In this document: positions 1 through 11,303 of the stretch, piece by piece
Layout of the letters: each line of letters opens with the position of its first letter
Position numbering within the stretch: the first letter of the stretch is position 1
Assembly (NCBI GenBank): GCA_019454045.1
Contig: SKCR01029069.1
Span: 54,053 to 118,052, forward strand
Length of the DNA: 64,000 bases
Origin: Zanthoxylum bungeanum
Lineage: Eukaryota; Streptophyta; Magnoliopsida; Sapindales; Rutaceae
Direction of reading: 5' to 3'
Made by a program: the position numbers and the translations under genes
The notes under the pieces: generated by a model
Databases searched by the model: none
What the model was told of the DNA's origin: nothing
What the model saw: the letters and a program-made list of their open reading frames with translations, nothing else

Positions 1-612
1 TGACTACTGACTGAACTCAGGAATATATTTTCAATAATAAGACATTTATTTTATATAAATAAAAAATAAAATATATATTTGTTTTTGGAGAACAGAGAAT
101 CTATACCCTCTAGGCCTCTATACATACTTATTGATCAGCGAAAAATATATCAATATTTATCGCTTCTTTTACATAATATTTTGTTTAGTTTCTCGGATTT
201 GATGAACGTTTTGATGTGTTTTTATGTGTTTTGTAGATAAATAAAGTATTAGGACTTAATGGAATCAACTCGGGGCTAAAATGATGAAATCCGGAGCAAA
301 AAAATGGCGAAAACAGAAATTTACTATACGCGTCACGAAGTACAGTCCTAAATTCCAATTTTGCGCAAGTTTGGTGTTTTGGCCATAACTTTTTCATCCG
401 ATATCCGATTGAGCTAATTCAAGTTGCACATTAAAGAAGACACAAAGATCTACAACTTTTAAGTTTTAAATATTTTCGAATTCTGAAGTTTACAAGACCT
501 AAATTGATGAATAATCTAGTATATTTTGTGTAATTACTATAGTCATTTTCAAAATATAAAATAAAATAAAAAAATAAAAAAATAAAAATTGTCAAACTTC
601 CACCAAACATGC

Positions 613-712
613 AAGCATGTTTGGTTGAGGATTTGGTGTCATGTTTGGTGCCATGTTTTGTGTCATGTTTGATGTCATGTTTGGTGGAGCAATTGGTGGA
701 GAAATTGGTGGA
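613..712. repeat. Degenerate short tandem repeat (CATGTTTGGTG words)
   Basis: About six imperfect repeats of a 'catgttTGgtg' word, about 15-16 bp apart, lie just upstream of the TATA box at 729. Some copies are shortened to 'aattggtgga'. The position fits repeats often seen in U3 of LTRs. No coding potential. Confidence 0.5.
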
Positions 713-974
713 AACCTTTAGATTTTCCTATAAATACCAAGTTAAACTTTGTAAATTTTCCATGTTTCTTTAGAGGAATTTCTCCATGAAAACCTAAAGG
801 AAAGTGTGTTATATATTTATTTAAGTTTTCTTGTATTTTCTTTTTATTTAATTAATAAAATTTTGTGTGTTTTCTTTTACAGCATGAGCATGTAATCTCA
901 TTATGCTGGTGAAAATGTGAGACTTTTAATATAATGAATTAGCCTTATTTTAATTAAAATTTGGATTAATTAGT

Positions 975-1150
975 TACCGCCTATATGGCCGGTTTAGGTG
1001 ACAACCTTATTTACCGCCTATATGGTTGATTTTTCATTTCAGACGTAGTTTCCGCCTATATGGTCGGTTTAGGTAATAACCTTGTTATCGCCTATATGGT
1101 CGGTTGGATTTAATTGAGACAAATGAAATTACCGCATTTATGGTCTGGTT
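975..1150. repeat. Minisatellite, five copies of an 'accgcctatatgg' motif
   Basis: The word 'accgcctatatggtcggt' or a close variant occurs at about 975, 1012, 1048, 1087 and 1130, spaced 36-43 bp apart, with 'ttaggtgacaacctt' between some copies. It lies after the putative poly(A) signal, so it would be in the leader or U5 of the repeat. The role is unknown. Confidence 0.6.
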
Positions 1151-2100
1151 ACTTAATCGGTAAACATTGAGAATAATAGAGATTTCTAATTTTGAAATAT
1201 TAAAAGTGGATCCTCTAACCCCCAATATTTTCTTTTATTGTACTTTTATATTTTTAATTTACAACATTTACTTTATTTAATTTCCAGCATTTACTTTATG
1301 TCTTTTATTTTATTTAAGTTTTTATTAGCCTTAGATATGTGTCGTAACTAAGTCTGTTATATGAGGTTGTGATGAATTCCAATATCACCGGGTTATAAAA
1401 GATTATTTTATAGTTTGGGTAATATAAAAGTTTACTTATTAAGTCTTAAATTTAATGCTTCTTGTTAACTGGCCATTAATAAGATTGATCTGGTAAACTT
1501 AAAATAAACTTGACAAATGAATTTTAGGTTTCAGTCTTACACTTAATAGCCCACGATCTTCCTTGATGATAGATAACCCTTTAATATATTTCTTACGGGA
1601 TAGACATATACCTGTCGGGCGGGGTAACCACAATTGGAACTTAATCTTAATGAATTTAGGTAACTTGGCTGACATAGACATATGATTAATTGGGTTACAC
1701 TGGGTATTTGCATCCGACCATCGACAGAGGCTTTTGCAGAATTTCGTGTTCCAGGTTAGTAGACCAATATATTACATAAACATAAAATAATCACTTCATC
1801 TTTTAAAAGATATTGGAAAGATTCACAACCCTATATAGTTTCTTAATATTGAATTTTCCTAAACCTACTTTCGTGCCATTTTATTTACTTGTTTTTAAAT
1901 TTAAAATCACCATCCAATCAATCAATCCATTAGATACTCGTAAACATTTGACTTCATAAATTAATAGATTAGGTATTAAGTCCTCGTGGGATCGATACTT
2001 TTTATACTACTTGAACGATACGTGCGCTTGCGTTATACGAGTGTGACAACGCCGGTCACTTATAACTACAAAATCGGTTGAAATCGGATCGAACTGAAAT

Positions 2101-2749
2101 AAGAATGATGTATGAGAATTAAAATAAATTATTTACTTATCTGCATGAATCATAATCAAACCAAGTATTATTTCAATGCGTTTACTTTATCTCGTAATCG
2201 AAATAAATTGTTAACAAATTATAAAAACACCATTTGTTAAAATTATGTCTTATCCACTAATAAAATAAATTAGTAAATTTTTTAGAAGAAATATACGCAT
2301 GTTTATTATAATATTGTACATAATAAAATTAATCATTATTTTATTATTAATTTTTTTTATTCATGATTAATTATAAATTTTCTTATTTACCATCAATTAT
2401 TAATTCATTATAAGTAAATTAATGGTTTAGCGGAAAAATTTATCATAGGAATGGGACTCTCATTCTTCTTCCTTCTATTTTTGCATGGGACCCACTAATT
2501 ACATTATCATTCCCTAATCATTTAAAGGAGGTAAACACAATCAATCATTCAGATACTCCACTCTCATTCCCTTATCACATATTTAAAAGAAAAAAAAATG
2601 TTATAGGTGATTTATGTTCTTAATTGCAGAAATCTTTATTAGATTCAAATAGTATTTTTTTTAAATGTGTATATTTTATATTGTAATAAGAGTGAGTGAT
2701 TAATAAGATATAAAAATGATATTTGCTACAATTATGATATTTTTTTAAT
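2101..2749. other. AT-rich sequence, no gene seen
   Basis: This stretch has only short AT-rich runs and no open frame that looks coding. The part around 2240-2470 loosely resembles the AT-rich spacer that recurs between the LINE 3' repeats at 34.9-36.9 kb (both contain a 'tttattataatatt' core), but the match is weak. Confidence 0.4.
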
Positions 2750-3173
2750 GCAAGAGGAATGAAAGAAGAGTATTTAGATACCTATTTGCAAGAATAAATG
2801 AGATATATAAAATTGTGCAAATTACAGAGTCATAAAGCTAATGAGTCACACAATAAAATTGTGGAAAATAATAATTGAGCACATGTTAAGAAAGAAAAAA
2901 AGTATACCTAATAACCAATTTGGGTTCATGTCAGGAAAATCGACTATGGAAGCCATACATTTGCTAAGGAGATCGATTGAATATTATCGTAGTAGGGAGA
3001 AAGACCTTCATATGGTATTTATAGTAAAACATACGGTAGAGTACCAAGAGAAATTTTTTGAAGGGTACTAGAAAAGAAATGAGTACGTGTTACTTATATT
3101 ACAGCCATTAAAGATATGTATAAAGGCGTAATGACTTGTGTTATTACTCAAAGAGAAATAACAATGCACTTTC
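2750..3173 (+). pseudogene. LINE (RTE-like) reverse transcriptase, 5' fragment
   Basis: The translation carries a non-LTR reverse transcriptase signature with stops: an 'IPIYKNKGDIQNC'-like run, then NYRVIKLMSHTIKLW, then NQFGFMSGKSTMEAIHLLRR, then a run ending AIKDMYKGVMTC. The matching downstream part of the same domain resumes at 33477, so one LINE was split by the 30-kb LTR-element nest. In-frame stops (for example Q to TAA in the DIQNC motif) and frameshifts show it is dead. Assignment to RTE rather than another LINE clade is from motif resemblance only. Confidence 0.8.
3169..3173. repeat. Target-site duplication CTTTC (left copy) of Copia-1
   Basis: CTTTC here is followed by TGTAGGAAAC, and CTTTC at 33477-33481 is preceded by CCCAACA. 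Removing the insertion and one CTTTC rejoins the LINE reverse transcriptase. Confidence 0.85.
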
Positions 3174-3709
3174 TGTAGGAAACGACTTTCCTTAGCGCGG
3201 CGGAAGTTACTTGAGGTGGCATCAGGTCTGATATGGATCTTTAAAATTTTCTTTGCCTTCTCCATTTGTTGTAGTGGCCAAGATCAATCATTTATTGTCC
3301 AACGCTTAGATCAACCACTCGATCTTGCGAACTATGACTCGAAACCAACAAACCAAAGAGTGGGCTTCACTCACAAAGATCAAACCTCTAAACAATTTAG
3401 AGAATTAAGATGTCACAATAGTGTTTGGCTTTTTAGAATTTCAAACACTCTCACAACACTTGTGAATGTTTAAACTCTCTCTATTTTATCTCAAATTCTT
3501 TCTCACAACCCTTGTGTGAATGAATGCAAAATGTTAACCTTAGGAAGTGAGAGAAATGGTAGAGATCATATTCTCTTACACGAGACAATTAACCTTGTCA
3601 TTAAACAACTAATGCTTTCTTGCAATGGCCAACACAAAAATGTGAATGTCATACCAAAGTAAAAGAAATGATAAGTTAAAGATAAGGACTTTGTCATTAA
3701 GCATCTAAT
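3174..3709 (-). repeat. Copia-1 3' LTR remnant
   Basis: Aligns with 31500-32033 with roughly 30 differences in 535 positions (about 94% by eye). Homology stops at about 3709, where RNase H coding sequence begins directly. The first part of the 3' LTR, about 1.4 kb, and the end of the RNase H gene are therefore deleted. It ends (plus-strand view) in TG at 3174. Confidence 0.85.
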
Positions 3710-6700
3710 GTTGATTTCCTAGAATAGACATCCGTCTGAAAATCAGAGTCTGTATATCCTCTCAGAATCATATCCTGACTTGTATATACAAGTATATAAT
3801 TTATCATTCTCCGAAGATACTTGAGAATATGTTTCACCGCTACCCAATGATTTAATCCTGGGTTGGATTGAAACCTACTGACTACTCCCACTGCAAAACA
3901 GATGTCTGGTCTCGTGCATAACATATCATACATAAGACTTCCAACTGCTGAAGCATATGGTATATGTCTCATCTCCTCAACTCCTTGAGGTGTCTTAAGA
4001 GATTGTTCCTTAGATAAATGAATTCCATATCTGAAAGGTAAATTACCTTTCTTGGAATTCTGCATACCAAATCGTATAAGAATCTTATCGATATAAGATG
4101 CTTGAGACATTGCTAACAATAGTTTCTTGCGATCCCGAATGATCTGGATCCCAAGTACATAACTTGCCTCTCCCAAATCTTTCATTTGTAATTGGTTAGC
4201 TAGCCATATTTTCACATCCGATAATATCTTTACATCATTCCCAATGAGTAAAATATCATTGACGTATAACACAAGGAAAACCACCTTACCATCAATGATG
4301 CGCTTGTAGACACAAGGCTCATCGATGTTCTGCTCAAAGTTATAGGACTTGATCGTAGTATCAAACCTTATGTTCCAAGATTTAGATGTTTGCTTAAGTC
4401 CATAAATGAACCTTTGCAATTTGTAAAGTTTTTACAATTGACCTTCGGTAATAAACCCTTCTGGTTGTACCATATAGATACTCTCATCAAGATTGCCATT
4501 TAAGAATGCAGTCTTGTCATCCATTTTCCAAATCTCATAGTCATAATATGCGGAAATGGAAAGAAGAATCCTGATGGATTTAATCATGCCTACTGGCGAG
4601 AAAGATTCTTCATAGTCAACTCTCTCTTTCTAGGTATAACCATTTGCCACTAGCCTAGACTGAAAGTCTGTACTTTCCCATTTATTCCTATTTTTCTATT
4701 ATAGATTCACTTGCAACCTATGGGTTTTACTCCATTAGGTTGGTCTACAAGTTCCCAAACTGAGTTAAAATACATAAAATCCATCTCGAGGTTCATGGCT
4801 TTGAGCCATTCCTCTTTATCAGTATCTTCCATTGCACTACGATAGGTCAATGAATCATCTATACCATCACATGATGCAACAACTTGCACCTCACTATTTC
4901 CTAGATAGCGTTCAGGTTGTTTCGAAACCCTCCCACTACGTCTACGTGGTATGGTATCTTGATTGCATTTGACTTTCAGATGTAGAATGTGTAATGTCTT
5001 TGTCAACATTTGATAATGGTTTACTCGTCGTACCAGCAAATAACTCCTCAAGTAACACTTTACGACTTTGAGGTTTGAACTCTCTCAGATAATCCTCCTA
5101 AAGAAATAAAGAATTTGTCGACACAAATACTTTATTATCTTCAAGACTATAAAAGAATCCACCCATAGTTTCCTTAGGATAGCCTAAAAATAGGCACATC
5201 TGTGAATGTGGTTCCAACATAATAGTCTTATTCTTTAGCACATGTGCCGGACACCCTCATATGTGAAAATGTCGCAAACTAACTTTATGACCACTCCACA
5301 ACTCTAATTGAGTCTTAAAAACAGACTTGGAAGAAATTACATTCAGGATATACATTTTATTTTGCAATGCATACCCCCAAAATGAACTAGGTATAGTGCT
5401 ATAACTAAACATCGATCTCATCATGTCTAGTAGGGTGCGATTTCTCCTTTCTGTAACACCATTTTATTGTGGTGTTCCAGGTGTTGTGAGCTGTGAAAAA
5501 ATTTCATGCTCAACTTAGAATTCCTCGAAATCTCTATCAAGGTATTCTCCTTCAAGATCTGATCGTAAAATTTTGATACTTTTTCCTAACTGGTTCTCAA
5601 CCTCAGCACGATATTCTTTGAACTTTTCAAATGTATCTGAATTGTGCTGCATTAGGTAAACATATCTATATCTAGAATAATCGTCAATGAAAGTGACAAA
5701 GTATTCATAACCACCTCAATCTTTTACATTCATCGGTCCGCAAACATCCGAATGTATTAGATCAAATGTTTCTTTGGCTCTTAACCTTTTTTTCCAGTAA
5801 AAGGTCTCTTGGTTATTTTGCCTTCTAGATAGGATTGGCAGACAGGTAAAGTACCGAGTTTTAACTGATTTAAAACTCGGTTCTTAATTAGTCTATCTAT
5901 CCGGTCAAGGTTAATGTGACTAAGTCTAAGGTGCCATAAATATTTATCATCATGAGAAATATTTTGTCGTTTTGTTTTAGATATTTCAATCTTAAATATT
6001 TCATTATTAAGCAGTGATTCATACATTAACGACCTTAATACATAAATTATTCTCGGAGTTTCCGTGCATATATTTAATCTATTTCTACTAATAATAACTG
6101 ACTTATTATTAAATGAAATAGAAAAAACCACATTCTATAAGTTTTTTTACGGAAATCAAATTCCTACGAAAACCAGGAATATATAGTACACCATTCAAAC
6201 ATATATTAAAATTCAAATTTGAAACTCCCACTACTTTCGATGAAACAACATCCATTATCCCAACTCTCATTGTGAAGCTATCTTTAGCAAGGTCCCTTCA
6301 TGAGTCAAGTAGCTACAAAGAACAACAAACATGGTTAGTGGCACTAAAATCAACAATCCATATGGATTTATCATCTTTCACCAAAAGAGACTCAATGACA
6401 AGTAAATCGTATTTACCTGTATTCTTCTCCTCTTTAAGCTCAAAAAAGTATTTCGGACAATTCCTTTGGCATTGGTTCCCTTAGAGCCTTTGTTGTTCTT
6501 CTTTTTCATTGGTTTTACTTTTGCCTTCCAATTGTCTTTCTTCTTATTCCTTACAGATTTAGAAGATTCGGTAATATTTGCCTCGACATTGGACCTATGA
6601 GGACCATTCATACTGGACTCGTAATTGGTGAGCTCATTTAGCAGTTCAGTCAACGTAAAAGTAAACTTATTCATAAAACAGTTGCTTTTGAACTGCATGA

Positions 6701-7000
6701 AACTCTTCAGAAAGGTTTCCATGATCATTGTCACCTAGCTTTGCACATTGATACGTGCACCATGAGTTTTAGCCATATTAAGATGAGACATCATCCTTAA
6801 CACATGGTCTCAGACTAAAGTGTCTTCCTTCATTCTAGCGGTCAATACAGAGACTATTGCCTCATGTTGTTGCCGGTCTGAAGGTTGCCTAAATATAAAC
6901 TATAATGACTACATAATCATTGATGCAGTCGCCATAGGATCATGCTGTGCAGCAAGAACCTCAGACATGGATGTTATCAAATAGCTATGGGCTTTCTCAT
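3697..7000 (-). pseudogene. Copia-1 gag (C-terminal part) and pol polyprotein, decayed
   Basis: Reading leftwards: gag C-terminal part (7000 to about 6480, including a run HSYLITSMSEVLAAQHDP), a protease relic near 6340 (WIVDFSATNHVC, where the active-site DSG has become DFS), a GAG-pre-integrase domain (5781-6131, WHLRLSHINLDRI), the integrase core (about 5770-5000), then reverse transcriptase and RNase H (3697-4419). The polymerase box reads LYVNDILL instead of the usual YVDD, so a catalytic aspartate is lost. RNase H stops after SRKST at the LTR deletion junction. Several stops and frameshifts separate the domains. This is a typical copia domain order (PR-INT-RT-RH) in a dead copy. Confidence 0.85.
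6996..7000. repeat. Target-site duplication CTCAT (left copy) of the Tat element
   Basis: CTCAT precedes TGTGGATGC at 7001 and recurs at 19346-19350 after the terminal ATACA. Removing the element and one copy restores the Copia-1 gag frame exactly (KDDE continues into KAHSYL). Confidence 0.9.
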
Positions 7001-7680
7001 TGTGGATGCTGGAATTCGACCGAGGTCCACAATCAGAATTTGGAAATAGGGGTACTAACGATCCTGCAAAACAAAGAAGAATGAATGTGAGTAGACTGCC
7101 TACCGGTGTGGTAGGTACCGGGGACACTCCGACCCCCAAGTCAGTAGTATGAAATGAACAGTAAATATGTTAACTATGAAAGCAAGGTTTGCTATTACCT
7201 TGACCTTCTTTGGGTGGCCGTGAGGGCGGAAGAAAGTGTTTAGGAAATGTGAAGCTCTGAGAGCTTATGTCAGAGAAGAGAAGCTCGTCAGAAAGAACTG
7301 CCATGTTTCTCATATTTTGTTGCAATTTATAGTTGAAGGTGAGTGACTTTTGCAGCTGGCATAAGTCCCACAATGTGCTAAGATATCTTTATTTAGTGAA
7401 CAAAGTGGAGCAGTTTGATTATGATTAGGGTAAATGGGAAATGTTTGGTATAGATTTGGCTTTATGTATGAATCATTTTTCTGCAAGTGGAATAAGGGTT
7501 TTGTTGGGCTTTACCTTGGGCTTTCCGGTATTTAGCATCTCTGTCTGTGGGCCTTATCTGACATTGGTTTCAAATGGAAAGACAATTTTACCCCTGGCCC
7601 AAATCTGGCACGTATAGTGTGTTTTTTTGGGCTTTAAGGTAAAAGACGGTTTTACCCTTGGCTCAAGTTTGGTCCATATA
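7001..7680 (-). repeat. Tat element 3' LTR
   Basis: Aligns base for base with 18666-19345; I count 12-14 substitutions. In element sense it begins TATATGGACC where the 5' LTR begins TGTATAGACC, so its terminal TG is mutated. A TATAAA box on the minus strand lies at 7326-7331. Confidence 0.9.
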
Positions 7681-7698
7681 GTTTGTCCCTTACTCTCT
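7681..7698 (-). other. Putative polypurine tract of the Tat element
   Basis: On the minus strand this reads AGAGAGTAAGGGACAAAC directly before the 3' LTR. Purine-rich sequence at this position primes plus-strand DNA synthesis in LTR elements. It is interrupted by a few pyrimidines. Confidence 0.55.
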
Positions 7699-7867
7699 AA
7701 GTCAAAATTTTTTTGTCTTAGAGAGTATATACATTTGCGTCGTATGACATTAATCATAAAAGCATGTGATAAGAATGTATCACATTTATAAGAGTATGTA
7801 TAAAACGTGGTTCTGGAATATATCGCATACATCATATGATCTGATGAGGTTTTAGTTTTAGACTTTG

Positions 7868-10694
7868 ATTCGACTTGACTCGTGGGAAATGTTCCTTCGG
7901 TCGACTGAAACAAATGTTGGTTCAGGAGTTACACTTGACTCGACAAGAGTCATGGGGATTGTCCCTTGGTTGACTGAACCGAGTGCTGATTGAGGAGTAC
8001 AATTGACTCGACAAGAGTCATGGGGATTGTCCTTTAGTCGACTAAACCGAATGCTGGTTCAGGATTTACACTTGACTCGACAAGAGTTATGGGGATTGTT
8101 CCTTAGTCGACTGAACCAAATGTAGGTTCAGGAGTTCCATTTGACTCGACAAGAGTCATGGGGAATGTCCCTTAGTCGACTGAACCAAATGTAGGTTCAG
8201 GAGTTCCATTTGACTCCTCAAGAGTCATGGGGAATGTCCCTTAGTCGACTGAACCAAATGTAGGTTCAGGAGTTCAATTTGACTCGACAAGAGTCATAGG
8301 GAATGTCCCTTAGTCGACTGAACCAATGTAGGTTCAGGAGTTCAATTTGACTCGACAAGAGTCATAGGGAATGTCCCTTAGTCGACTGAACCAAATGTAG
8401 GTTCAGGAGTTCAATTTGACTCGACAAGAGTCATAGGGAATGTCCCTTAGTCGACTGAACCAAATGTAGGTTCAGGAGTTCAATTTGACTCGACAAGCGT
8501 CATTGGGAATGTCCCTTAGTCGACTGAACCAAATGTAGGTTCATGAGTTCCATTTGACTCGACAAGAGTCATGGGGAATGTCCCTTAGTCGACTGAACCA
8601 AATGTAGGTTCAGGAGTTCCATTTGACTCGACAAGAGTCATGGGGAATGTCCCTTAGTCGACTGAACCAAATGTAGGTTCAGGAGTTCCATTTGACTCGA
8701 CAAGAGTCATGGGGAATGTCCCTTAGTCGACTGAACCAAATGTAGGTTCAGGAGTTCCATTTGACTCGACAAGAGTCATGGGGATCGTCCCTTAGTCGAC
8801 TGAACCAAATGTAGGTTCAGGAGTTCCATTTGACTCCTCAAGAGTCATGGGGAATGTCCCTTAGTCGACTGAACCAAATGTAGGTTCAGGAGTTCAATTT
8901 GACTCGACAAGAGTCATAGGGAATGTCCCTTAGTCGACTGAACCAAATGTAGGTTCAGGAGTTCAATTTGACTCGACAAGAGTCATAGGGAATGTCCCTT
9001 AGTCGACTGAACCAAATGTAGGTTCAGGAGTTCAATTTGACTCGACAAGAGTCATAGGGAATGTCCCTTAGTCGACTGAACCAAATGTAGGTTCAGGAGT
9101 TCAATTTGACTCGACAAGAGTCATAGGGAATGTCCCTTAGTCGACTGAACCAAATGTAGGTTCATGAGTTCCATTTGACTCGACAAGAGTCATGGGGAAT
9201 GTCCCTTAGTCGACTGAACCAAATGTAGGTTCAGGAGTTCCATTTGACTCGAGAAGAGTCATAGGGAATGTCCCTTAGTCGACTGAACCAAATGTAGGTT
9301 CAGGAGTTCCATTTGACTCGACAAGAGTCATGGGGAATGTCCCTTAGTCGACTGAACCAAATGTAGGTTCAGGAGTTCCATTTGACTCGACAAGAGTCAT
9401 GGGGAATGTCCCTTAGTCGACTGAACCAAATGTAGGTTCAGGAGTTCCATTTGACTCCTCAAGAGTCATAGGGAATGTCCCTTAGTCCACTGAACCAAAT
9501 GTAGGTTCAGGAGTTCAATTTGACTCGACAAGAGTCATAGGGAATGTCCCTTAGTCGACTGAACCAAATGTAGGTTCAGGAGTTCAATTTGACTCGACAA
9601 GAGTCATAGGGAATGTCCCTTAGTCGACTGAACCAAATGTAGGTTCAGGAGTTCAATTTGACTCGACAAGAGTCATAGGGAATGTCCCTTAGTCGACTGA
9701 ACCAAATGTAGGTTCAGGAGTTCAATTTGACTCGACAAGAGTCATAGGGAATGTCCCTTAGTCGACGAAACCAAATGTAGGTTCATGAGTTCCATTTGAC
9801 TCGACAAGAGTCATGGGGAATGTCCCTTAGTCGACTGAACCAAATGTAGGTTCAGGAGTTCCATTTGACTCGAGAAGAGTCATAGGGAATGTCCCTTAGT
9901 CGACTGAACCAAATGTAGGTTCAGGAGTTCCATTTGACTCGACAAGAGTCATGGGGAATGTCCCTTAGTCGACTGAACCAAATGTAGGTTCAGGAGTTCC
10001 ATTTGACTCGACAAGAGTCATGGGGAATGTCCCTTAGTCGACTGAACCAAATGTAGGTTCAGGAGTTCCATTTGACTCCTCAAGAGTCATAGGGAATGTC
10101 CCTTAGTCGACTGAACCAAATGTAGGTTCAGGAGTTCAATTTGACTCGACAAGAGTCATAGGGAATGTCCCTTAGTCGACTGAACCAAATGTAGGTTCAG
10201 GAGTTCAATTTGACTCGACAAGAGTCATAGGGAATGTCCCTTAGTCGACTGAACCAAATGTAGGTTCAGGAGTTCAATTTGACTCGACAAGAGTCATAGG
10301 GAATGTCCCTTAGTCGACTGAACCAAATGTAGGTTCAGGAGTTCCATTTGACTCCTCAAGAGTCATGGGGAATGTCCCTTAGTCGACTGAACCAAATGTA
10401 GGTTCAGGAGTTCCACTTGACTCCTCAAGAGTCATGGGGAATGTCCCTTAGTCGACTGAACCAAATGTAGGTTCAGGAGTTCAATTTGACTCGACAAGAG
10501 TCATAGGGAATGTCCCTTAGTCGACTGAACCAAATGTAGGTTCAGGAGTTCCATTTGACTCCTCAAGAGTCATGGGGAATGTCCCTTGGTCGACTGAACC
10601 AAATGTAGGTTCAGGAGTTCCATTTGACTCCTCAAGAGTCATGGGGAATGTCCCTTAGTCGACTGAACCGAATGTAGGTTCAGGAGTTCCACTT
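7868..10694. repeat. 69-bp satellite-like tandem array, about 40 units, with higher-order structure
   Basis: Forty units run from 7936 to 10694. All are 69 bp except two of 68 bp, and one more degenerate unit precedes them at 7868-7935. Each unit contains GACTCGACAAGAGTC, then GGGAATGTCCC, then AGTCGACT, then GAACC(7 nt)GGTTC. Diagnostic variants recur every nine units (621 bp): CTCCTC at about 8214, 8834, 9455 and 10076, and TTCATGAG at about 8541, 9162 and 9783. The first three units are the most diverged. The array lies in the 3' region of the Tat element, between the antisense gene promoter and the polypurine tract. Tandem repeats in this region of Tat elements are known and can seed genomic satellites. 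Confidence 0.95.
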
Positions 10695-10900
10695 GAAATG
10701 TGTCTAATGCACAATCTATTCAATATTTTTATCAGGTGTCGAGTGATTATAAGGCATGCACCGGGGTTTGCCCAATTAATTTTTCTTGAATGAAAGCCAC
10801 ATTAATATCTAATGATGTCGTGTCAAATGGTGAATGTAGTTGTGAAGAGAATTTTGCTGCTGAGAGCAAGTGGTGTCAAGTTGTGATAATCCAGAATTCA
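10695..10900. other. Unique 3' region between array and antisense promoter
   Basis: No reading frame or repeat is seen. The stretch begins where the last 69-bp unit breaks off after 'gttccacttga'. It belongs to the Tat element's long 3' untranslated region. Confidence 0.5.
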
Positions 10901-10934
10901 TCATTGTTTTCGACGAAAAATTTTATATTTCCTA

Positions 10935-11060
10935 GACTTCCACGTGTCGTTTAACGAAGTAAAACCTAATGCGAATAACGAGGAGTCTTTTGGCGGGAAA
11001 TGAACCGCCAAAAGAAGTAGTATAAGAGTGGCTTGATAGGTTCATTTGTTTCATTCACAA
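10935..11060 (+). promoter_or_regulatory. Promoter-like region of the antisense gene: G-box, E2F-type palindrome, TATA
   Basis: Plus-strand order: CACGTG in 'ttcCACGTGtcg' near 10942; a perfect 10-bp-arm inverted repeat CTTTTGGCGG (10987-10996) and CCGCCAAAAG (11005-11014); inside it GGCGGGAAA (10992-11000), whose complement TTTCCCGCC is the canonical plant E2F site; then TATAAG at 11021-11026. The layout fits a promoter firing rightwards into the three-exon gene at 11304, on the strand opposite to the element's genomic RNA. A possible 5'UTR donor (AAG|GTACTC) lies at about 11098. Activity is inferred only. Confidence 0.6.
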
Positions 11061-11303
11061 GATCAACGATTTGGGAGAGAAAACTTCAAGGCTCCAAGGT
11101 ACTCTTCAAAACTCTCTTCGCGTTCTTCTTTTCCTTTGAATATTCATAGAGTAGCTTCAAACTGTTCTTAGCTAAATTAGGTTGTTTGATCTTTTGAATC
11201 ATACGTTATTTGGTGGATTTGTGTTTGGAGAGGCGAGTAGGATTTGATCTTTAAGAAACCCAAATCTTAGAAATTATTTGTTTGTAGACTCGTCGAGTAG
11301 AAA

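Larger units (their letters stand above)
1..2100 (+). repeat. Unclassified LTR-retrotransposon-like repeat
   Basis: No reading frame of note is present. A TATAAAT box at 729-735 is followed about 120 bp later by AATAAA at 854-859, a promoter/poly(A)-signal spacing typical of an LTR. The stretch near 1978-2050 (a 'gggatcgatac' word followed by 'gtgcgcttgcg') resembles leader sequence of plant Ty3/gypsy elements. Two short degenerate tandem repeats lie inside. I see no partner LTR, primer-binding site or target duplication, so class and boundaries are uncertain. Confidence 0.35.

Noticed and set aside
1..2100. A plant virus (pararetrovirus) integration
   Set aside because: No movement, coat or reverse transcriptase motifs were found; the layout fits an LTR/leader better.
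7868..10694. Regular repeats that look like a CRISPR array
   Set aside because: Units are contiguous 69-bp tandem repeats with no unique spacers, and they lie inside a plant retrotransposon.
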